A stretch of 64,000 bases of DNA from JACKII01 sp963807085. GTDB taxonomy: Bacteria > Pseudomonadota > Alphaproteobacteria > Bin95. Position 1 is the first letter of the stretch. Every line of letters starts with the position of its first letter. Location of the stretch: assembly GCA_963807085.1 (NCBI GenBank), contig CAWEBB010000028.1, forward strand, positions 1-64,000. Reading direction: 5' to 3'. Position numbers and translations under genes: made by a program. Of the stretch, positions 59,728 through 64,000 are shown piece after piece. The notes beneath the pieces are model-generated. The model was not told where the DNA came from. It made no database searches and saw nothing but the letters and a program-made list of their open reading frames with translations.

Positions 59728-60210
59728 ATGAACAACAATATGGTAGATTCTGCAGAACTCGCTGGTGTTTTTGAAACTTGTGCCTACACGTCTTTACGCA
59801 AAGCATCGCGAGTGGCAACTTCTATATTCGATCATGCGACAGAGTCGCTGGGTCTCAAGTCCACCCAACTAGCGATTCTGGCCTGTGCGGCGATCCACGG
59901 ACCCATCACGATCCGCGAATTGGCGGAAGAGACCGTGATGGATCCGTCTTCCCTTTCCCGGGCCTTGCCGCGGCTGGAGGATATGGGCCTGATTGAAAAA
60001 GCGGTCGGTGAATCCCGCCGCAGCCGGGTTGTCACCGTGACGGACGCCGGCTTTGCCAAGATCATGGAAGCCGTGCCTGTCTGGCAAAGCGTTCAGGCTC
60101 AAATGCTGGAAGCGGTGGGCAAGCAGGAGCACCCACTGCTGCTCGACCTCCTGCGGCGGGCGACCGCAATCGACGGCTATGGGGTCCACCGAAACACGAT
60201 GCCGAAGTAA
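59728..60210 (+). CDS. MarR-family transcriptional regulator
   Basis: 160 residues. The winged helix is LKSTQLAILACAAIHGPITI, then RELAEETVMDPSSLSRALPR (recognition helix) and LEDMGLIEKAVGESRRSRVV (wing). N- and C-terminal helices form the dimer interface. GAGCGGAACGTGAACT precedes ATG. The 106-base upstream gap has an AGCATGG/CCATGCT hairpin at 59668-59689. Targets are unknown; divergent candidates are absent, so it may control distant genes or itself. Confidence 0.9.
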   Translation: MNNNMVDSAELAGVFETCAYTSLRKASRVATSIFDHATESLGLKSTQLAILACAAIHGPITIRELAEETVMDPSSLSRALPRLEDMGLIEKAVGESRRSRVVTVTDAGFAKIMEAVPVWQSVQAQMLEAVGKQEHPLLLDLLRRATAIDGYGVHRNTMPK

Positions 60211-60222
60211 ACCCTTCATCCC

Positions 60223-61617
60223 TTAAATCGGATCGCCCAAGTCCCAGAATATGCCGGCGGCGGCCCCGATCCCCTCCCGAAAGAGGCTGACGAGCCCATG
60301 CTCGTTCGGGCCATGCTGATTGCAGCCGGCATAGGAACTGGGAAACCAAACCACCGGCACGCCCAGCCGCGCCTTGAACAGTTCGCTGGGGTTGGAGCCG
60401 CTGGAGGACGGCAGGATGTTCGGCTCTTCGCCGTGGGTCGCTCGGATTGAGCGGCGAAAACGCTGCACCCAGCGATCGTCCGGGTCGGTGCGGCTCGCCA
60501 GGAATTGGTCGCGGCCGATATTGGTGTCGATGGCGACATGGCCGAAGCCGTGCGCGTCCAGATGCCGGCGCAGGGCGGGCACGAACACCGCGGCCGGAAC
60601 GTCCACCGTGTGCCGGATTTGGCAGGTGGCCTTGGCGTAGTTCGGCACCGCATTGACCGGGTTGTCCGGGTTGCCGGCGCTCATGGCCAGCACGATGAAG
60701 CTGGTCCAGGCCAGCACCTTTTCGTGCTCGCTAAGCTCGGTGAAGCCCCATTCGGGATCGGGTTGCGGCATGCCCTCGACCGGGTCGGCGACAATGTCAT
60801 GGCAGGCGGCACGCACGGAGTTTGGCACATGCTTCGGCAGCCAATCCTCAACCAGAATCCGACCCTTTGGCGTGGTGATCGTGGCCAGAGCGTGCGCCAG
60901 GATAATGGCGGCATCAGGCAAGACGCCGCCGAAATGGCCCGAATGCAGGCCGCCCGGCCGCTCCAGGTCCACGACCAGGGAAAAGAACACGCCACCGCGG
61001 CAGCCCAGGTTCAGGTCCAGCCGGCGGAAGGATTTGCGCGGGCCATCGAAACCGAGAAAGGCATCGGCGGCGAATACCTCCCGATGGTGCACCAGCAGCG
61101 CGTCCAGTCCGGGGGAGCCCTGCTCCTCACCGGTTTCGATCATGAATTTGGCGTTGAAGCCCAGCCGCCCACGCTCCGCCAGCACGGCTTCCAACGCCAG
61201 CATGGCAAGCGTGTGCTGGCCCTTGTTGTCCACCACACCGCGGCCGTAGAGGCGGTCGCCCTCGCGGGTGACCCCATAGGGATCGCGGCCGTTCTCCCAT
61301 TCGCTGGCGACCGAGCGCACGACGTCGCCGTGGCCGTAGAGCAGCAATGTCGGCAGGTTCCGGTCTTCGATCCGGCTGGCGACCAGCACGGGGCCCCGAC
61401 CCGGCACCGGATTGTCGAGCATGACATGCTCGAAACCCATCGCCGCAAACGCCGGCGCCATCATATCGCGCTGATAGCGACCAAGCTCGGCGAACCGGTC
61501 CGGCACTTGGCTTTCCGTGGGCACCGCGACTCTGGCGGCAAGATCGGCCTCGAACCGGCCACCGTTGACGAACGCCTCGGCGCGGGCGATGGTGTCTTCG
61601 CGGGTTGCTGTTGGCAT
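60223..61617 (-). CDS. M20-family metallopeptidase (dipeptidase-like)
   Basis: 464 residues. Metal-ligand blocks are LLYGHGDVV (first His/Asp), YGRGVVDNKGQ (bridging Asp), ETGEEQGSPG (catalytic and ligand Glu), FDGPRKSF (Asp) and PNEHGLVSLF with the final His. The lid (dimerisation) domain between about 200 and 330 includes GGLHSGHFGGVLPDAA. AGGA lies 7 bases before ATG 61617. No signal peptide, so cytoplasmic. It hydrolyses peptides or N-acyl amino acids. It is convergent with the marR gene. Confidence 0.9.
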   Translation of the reverse strand: MPTATREDTIARAEAFVNGGRFEADLAARVAVPTESQVPDRFAELGRYQRDMMAPAFAAMGFEHVMLDNPVPGRGPVLVASRIEDRNLPTLLLYGHGDVVRSVASEWENGRDPYGVTREGDRLYGRGVVDNKGQHTLAMLALEAVLAERGRLGFNAKFMIETGEEQGSPGLDALLVHHREVFAADAFLGFDGPRKSFRRLDLNLGCRGGVFFSLVVDLERPGGLHSGHFGGVLPDAAIILAHALATITTPKGRILVEDWLPKHVPNSVRAACHDIVADPVEGMPQPDPEWGFTELSEHEKVLAWTSFIVLAMSAGNPDNPVNAVPNYAKATCQIRHTVDVPAAVFVPALRRHLDAHGFGHVAIDTNIGRDQFLASRTDPDDRWVQRFRRSIRATHGEEPNILPSSSGSNPSELFKARLGVPVVWFPSSYAGCNQHGPNEHGLVSLFREGIGAAAGIFWDLGDPI

Positions 61618-61782
61618 AGGCGGATCCTGTTGCTCCCGATTGGCTTTTCCAGCTGGACAAGTTCGCTCCGCACCAGAAAATGAAAAGCGCAACTCCAACC
61701 ACCCCAATCACAAGATCGTGAGTCGCGCTCTCGGCAATATTAACCACGTAACACTCTCATCGAGAAGCGGAAAGAGGTGAAG

Positions 61783-61938
61783 ATGGCTCCGGATAATAAA
61801 AACAAAGATGCGGAAACGGTGAAAGAGGCTATAGAAAAGCCGCATCGCGCGACGCGGTTTCGCGACGGGATCTATCCGATAACTGGTACAGTGATTGGTG
61901 TGCTTATTCTGGTTGGGCTCGTCATCTATTTTTTCTAG
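61783..61938 (+). CDS. Small single-span membrane protein
   Basis: 51 residues: a charged N-terminal half (MAPDNKNKDAETVKEAIEKP then HRATRFRDGIYP) and one hydrophobic helix (ITGTVIGVLILVGLVIYFF) at the very end. AAGAGGTGAAG precedes ATG, a good ribosome site. A strong hairpin 22 bases after the stop suggests an independent transcript. No family recognised; tail-anchored topology (N-in) is likely. Confidence 0.65.
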   Translation: MAPDNKNKDAETVKEAIEKPHRATRFRDGIYPITGTVIGVLILVGLVIYFF

Positions 61939-61959
61939 CACACGCCAAATAAAACGAGA

Positions 61960-61989
61960 ACGGCACCGGCAAATTGCTGCTGGTGCCGT
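61960..61989. terminator. Bidirectional hairpin terminator
   Basis: ACGGCACCGGCA (61960-61971) pairs with TGCTGGTGCCGT (61978-61989), 12 pairs with one G-U. On the minus strand it is followed by TCTCGTTTTATTT; on the plus strand by CTTCTATT. It lies between the convergent small membrane protein and SDR genes and could serve both. Confidence 0.65.
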
Positions 61990-61995
61990 CTTCTA

Positions 61996-62787
61996 TTAGC
62001 TGCCAGATGCCGGCAGGCCCGGGATCTGCGACAGGATTGAATAGCTGAACGCGCCGTCCACGCACAGGTTCTGGCCGGTGATGTAGCCTGCGTCAGGCGA
62101 CAGGAAAAAGGCGATCGCGTTTGCAATGTCCTCCGGCCGTCCAATTCGGCCGAGCGGCACCAGTTCCGTCCGCGCGTGCGCGATGGCATTATCGCGGTAT
62201 GTGCTCTCTGTCAGCGGCGTGCGGACCATGCCGGGCGAGACAATGTTGACGCGGATCCGGTCCTTCGCCCATTCCTGCGCCAAGGTCTGGCCCAGAATGA
62301 TCGTGCCGGCCTTCGAAGAGCTATAGGCACCCATGCCGCGATGAGGCTTCATGCCCGACATGCTCGCGACCAGCACCAGACCGCCCTCGCTTTCCTTCAG
62401 ATGAGGATAGGCGGCCTTGGCCAAAAGCCAGCCGCCGCGCAGGTTGATATTCATCACCCGGTCCCACTGTTCGACCGCCAGTTCGGCCAGCGGTGCGGGC
62501 GAGGTGATGCCGGCGTTGGACACGACGGCATCCAGCCCCCCGAACGCCTCGACGGCCGCCGATACCAGGCGCGCCGGCACTTCCGGGTCGGCCAGATCGC
62601 CGATGAACAGGCGCGCGTCGGCCCCCATGCCGTTCAACTCCTCGACCAGCGCCAGCGCGTCGTTGGTTTCCCGTACCTCGCAGGCAGCGATGCAGGGTTT
62701 CTGCCCCCGCGCCAGTGCGGCCTCGGCCAGTTTCCGGCATGTTGCGCCGCCGATCCCCGGACTGGCGCCCGTAACGAGAGCCCGCAT
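61996..62787 (-). CDS. SDR-family oxidoreductase
   Basis: 263 residues. The nucleotide motif is TGASPGIGGAT at 6-16, NAG in VVSNAGITSPAPL, catalytic Ser in LVLVASMSGMKPH, and YSSSK (Tyr and Lys). GEIGRPEDIANAIAFFLSPD-like C-terminal sequence (GRIGRPEDIANAIAFF) and TGQNLCVDGAF complete the pattern. GGAG is 8 bases before ATG 62787; the much longer open frame upstream is antisense to the next gene. Substrate unknown. Divergent from the adenylate cyclase gene. Confidence 0.88.
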   Translation of the reverse strand: MRALVTGASPGIGGATCRKLAEAALARGQKPCIAACEVRETNDALALVEELNGMGADARLFIGDLADPEVPARLVSAAVEAFGGLDAVVSNAGITSPAPLAELAVEQWDRVMNINLRGGWLLAKAAYPHLKESEGGLVLVASMSGMKPHRGMGAYSSSKAGTIILGQTLAQEWAKDRIRVNIVSPGMVRTPLTESTYRDNAIAHARTELVPLGRIGRPEDIANAIAFFLSPDAGYITGQNLCVDGAFSYSILSQIPGLPASGS

Positions 62788-62937
62788 TCTGTATTCTCCA
62801 TTAACTTGTCGTAGGAACCAGCTCCTTGACCTGTTAATAAATGTGGCTGAACTGACAGTGCTGGGTCCAGTCCGAATTTCAATCACTATAATGGGCGGAG
62901 CCGAGAAAACCGCACTGCCGCAGTGGAGGTGGGATCC

Positions 62938-64000
62938 GTGCCGGGTGTCGTCGCGTGGCTTGAGCGCCAAGGGCTCGGCCGATATGCGCAACTGTTCGAA
63001 GAGAACGACATCGATCTGGACGTTCTGGTCGACCTGACCGAGGACGATTTGCGCGAGCTTTCTGTATCCTTTGGCCATCGAAAGCGCCTGTTGAAGGCGA
63101 TCGGCAACCTGCGCGCCGAGCGGGAGCACGCATATCAGCCAGCGCCGCAGAGACCGGCCGCCCCTTCGGGCGTCCCGGCCGGCGAGCGGCGACTGATCAC
63201 GGTGCTGTTCTGCGACATGGTCGGCTCCACGGCGCTGACCGCGGCGGCCGACGACCCCGAGGACATGTTCGAGCTTATCGCGGCCTATCACGCCGCCTGC
63301 AGCGAGATGATCGAACGCTTCGGCGGCTATGTCGCGCGGCTGGTCGGCGATGGCGTGCTGGCCTATTTCGGCTATCCGCAAGCGTTTGAGGGCGAAGCCG
63401 AACGCGCCGCACGAGCCGCCGTTGCGCTTCGCGCCGCCGTGGACAGGCTGGGTCAAACCCGCAGAATGGCGTTATCGACGCGCATCGGCATCGACACCGG
63501 CCTGACCATTATCGGCGACTTCATCGCCCCGGGAAATGCAGAGGCGGACTCGGCCGTCGGCGACACACCCAATCTGGCCGCCCGTTTGCAGGGTCTCGCG
63601 GCGCCGAACCAGATCGTTATCAGCCACAATACCCGGCGGCTGCTCGGCAATCTGTTTGAGCTTGCCGATCTCGGCCCGCAGGCGCTGAAGGGGTTCAGCG
63701 CCCCGGTGCGCGCCTACCTGATCGAGGGCGAGGCAGAGCACGCCAGCCGATTTGCCGCTGCCGCACAGGACGGCGTCCGGCCCCTGGTCGGACGGGCGCG
63801 CGAACTCGACACATTGATGGAGCTATGGCAGCGAACCCAGGCAGGCGAAGGACAGGCGGTGATTGTCTCCGGTGAGCCCGGAGTCGGAAAATCTCACCTG
63901 ATCCTCAGCCTTCGCAACGCACTGGCTGACCGAGCGGCCGCGATGCTTCTCTACGAATGCTCGCCCTTTTTCGCCAATTCCGCCTTTCAGGTGCTGGCGA
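62938..64000 (+). CDS. SAM-domain adenylate/guanylate cyclase with ATPase domain (3' truncated)
   Basis: Open to the end of the window, 354 residues seen. GTG 62938 has GGAGG eight bases upstream. Order: a SAM (sterile alpha motif) domain, VAWLERQGLGRYAQLFEEND and VLVDLTEDDLRELSVSFGHR; a class III cyclase domain with LITVLFCDMVGSTALTA (metal Asp), GGYVARLVGDGVLAYFGYP and DTPNLAARLQGLAAP; then the start of an AAA/STAND-type ATPase with Walker A VSGEPGVGKSHLI. A TPR-like region probably follows beyond the window. Such proteins couple protein interactions to cyclic nucleotide synthesis. Confidence 0.88.
   Translation, partial: MPGVVAWLERQGLGRYAQLFEENDIDLDVLVDLTEDDLRELSVSFGHRKRLLKAIGNLRAEREHAYQPAPQRPAAPSGVPAGERRLITVLFCDMVGSTALTAAADDPEDMFELIAAYHAACSEMIERFGGYVARLVGDGVLAYFGYPQAFEGEAERAARAAVALRAAVDRLGQTRRMALSTRIGIDTGLTIIGDFIAPGNAEADSAVGDTPNLAARLQGLAAPNQIVISHNTRRLLGNLFELADLGPQALKGFSAPVRAYLIEGEAEHASRFAAAAQDGVRPLVGRARELDTLMELWQRTQAGEGQAVIVSGEPGVGKSHLILSLRNALADRAAAMLLYECSPFFANSAFQVLA

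Overview
The window looks like the chromosome of a GC-rich alphaproteobacterium, probably Rhodospirillales-like. This is inferred from the 16S-tRNA-Ile-tRNA-Ala-23S-5S-tRNA-fMet order, the overlapping metX-metW pair, the chorismate mutase-hisC-prephenate dehydrogenase block, and many CoA, P450, luciferase-like and Baeyer-Villiger oxidation genes. No tree was computed.

Layout. 1-2756: decayed recombinase cassette (two overlapping tyrosine recombinases, then a large serine recombinase) ending 2 bases from the 3' end of tRNA-fMet. 2759-9106: one rRNA operon on the minus strand. Its spacers, and an insertion in helix 45 of the 23S gene, share a family of short palindromic repeats. 9151-21134: oxidation and hydrolysis genes (SDR, cyclase-family hydrolase, 3Fe-4S ferredoxin plus P450, MntP, luciferase-like monooxygenase, alpha/beta hydrolase, M20-type amidohydrolase) and a frameshifted RND pump; its adaptor gene follows to 22222. 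22359-27160: core amino-acid genes (metW, metX, chorismate mutase, hisC, tyrosine-pathway dehydrogenase). 27278-36616: CoA-transferase, VOC protein, a TRAP transporter with a broken large permease, rlmJ, an AtzG/AtzE/AtzH-like set and a frameshifted acyl-CoA dehydrogenase. 36797-47352: Rieske oxygenase, a single-chain double ABC exporter, a deazaflavin-type reductase, and a five-gene minus-strand run (nitroreductase, methyltransferase, BVMO, SCP-x-like thiolase, DUF35 protein). 47718-50687: O-antigen ligase-like protein and flippase. 50771-51771: candidate small RNA and a methyltransferase. 51893-57877: orphan molybdenum hydroxylase large subunit, NHL protein, two divergent DUF1194 proteins, a thioredoxin-fold exported protein. 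58038-64000: prfC, MarR regulator, M20 peptidase, a 51-residue membrane protein, an SDR, and the start of a SAM-domain adenylate cyclase/ATPase.

The catabolic genes do not form one obvious pathway. They give a versatile set for uptake (TRAP), hydroxylation (P450, Rieske, LLM, BVMO), CoA activation, beta-oxidation-like thiolysis and amide hydrolysis. Several otherwise normal genes carry single reading-frame breaks. These could be real decay or base-calling errors, and they recur often enough that raw reads should be inspected.

The most unusual signals are the repeat family confined to the rRNA operon (including the 23S intervening sequence), the strongly structured candidate small RNA at 50771-50900, the Tyr-Tyr-Ser recombinase trio at the tRNA-fMet end, and the nitroreductase/BVMO/thiolase/DUF35 operon.
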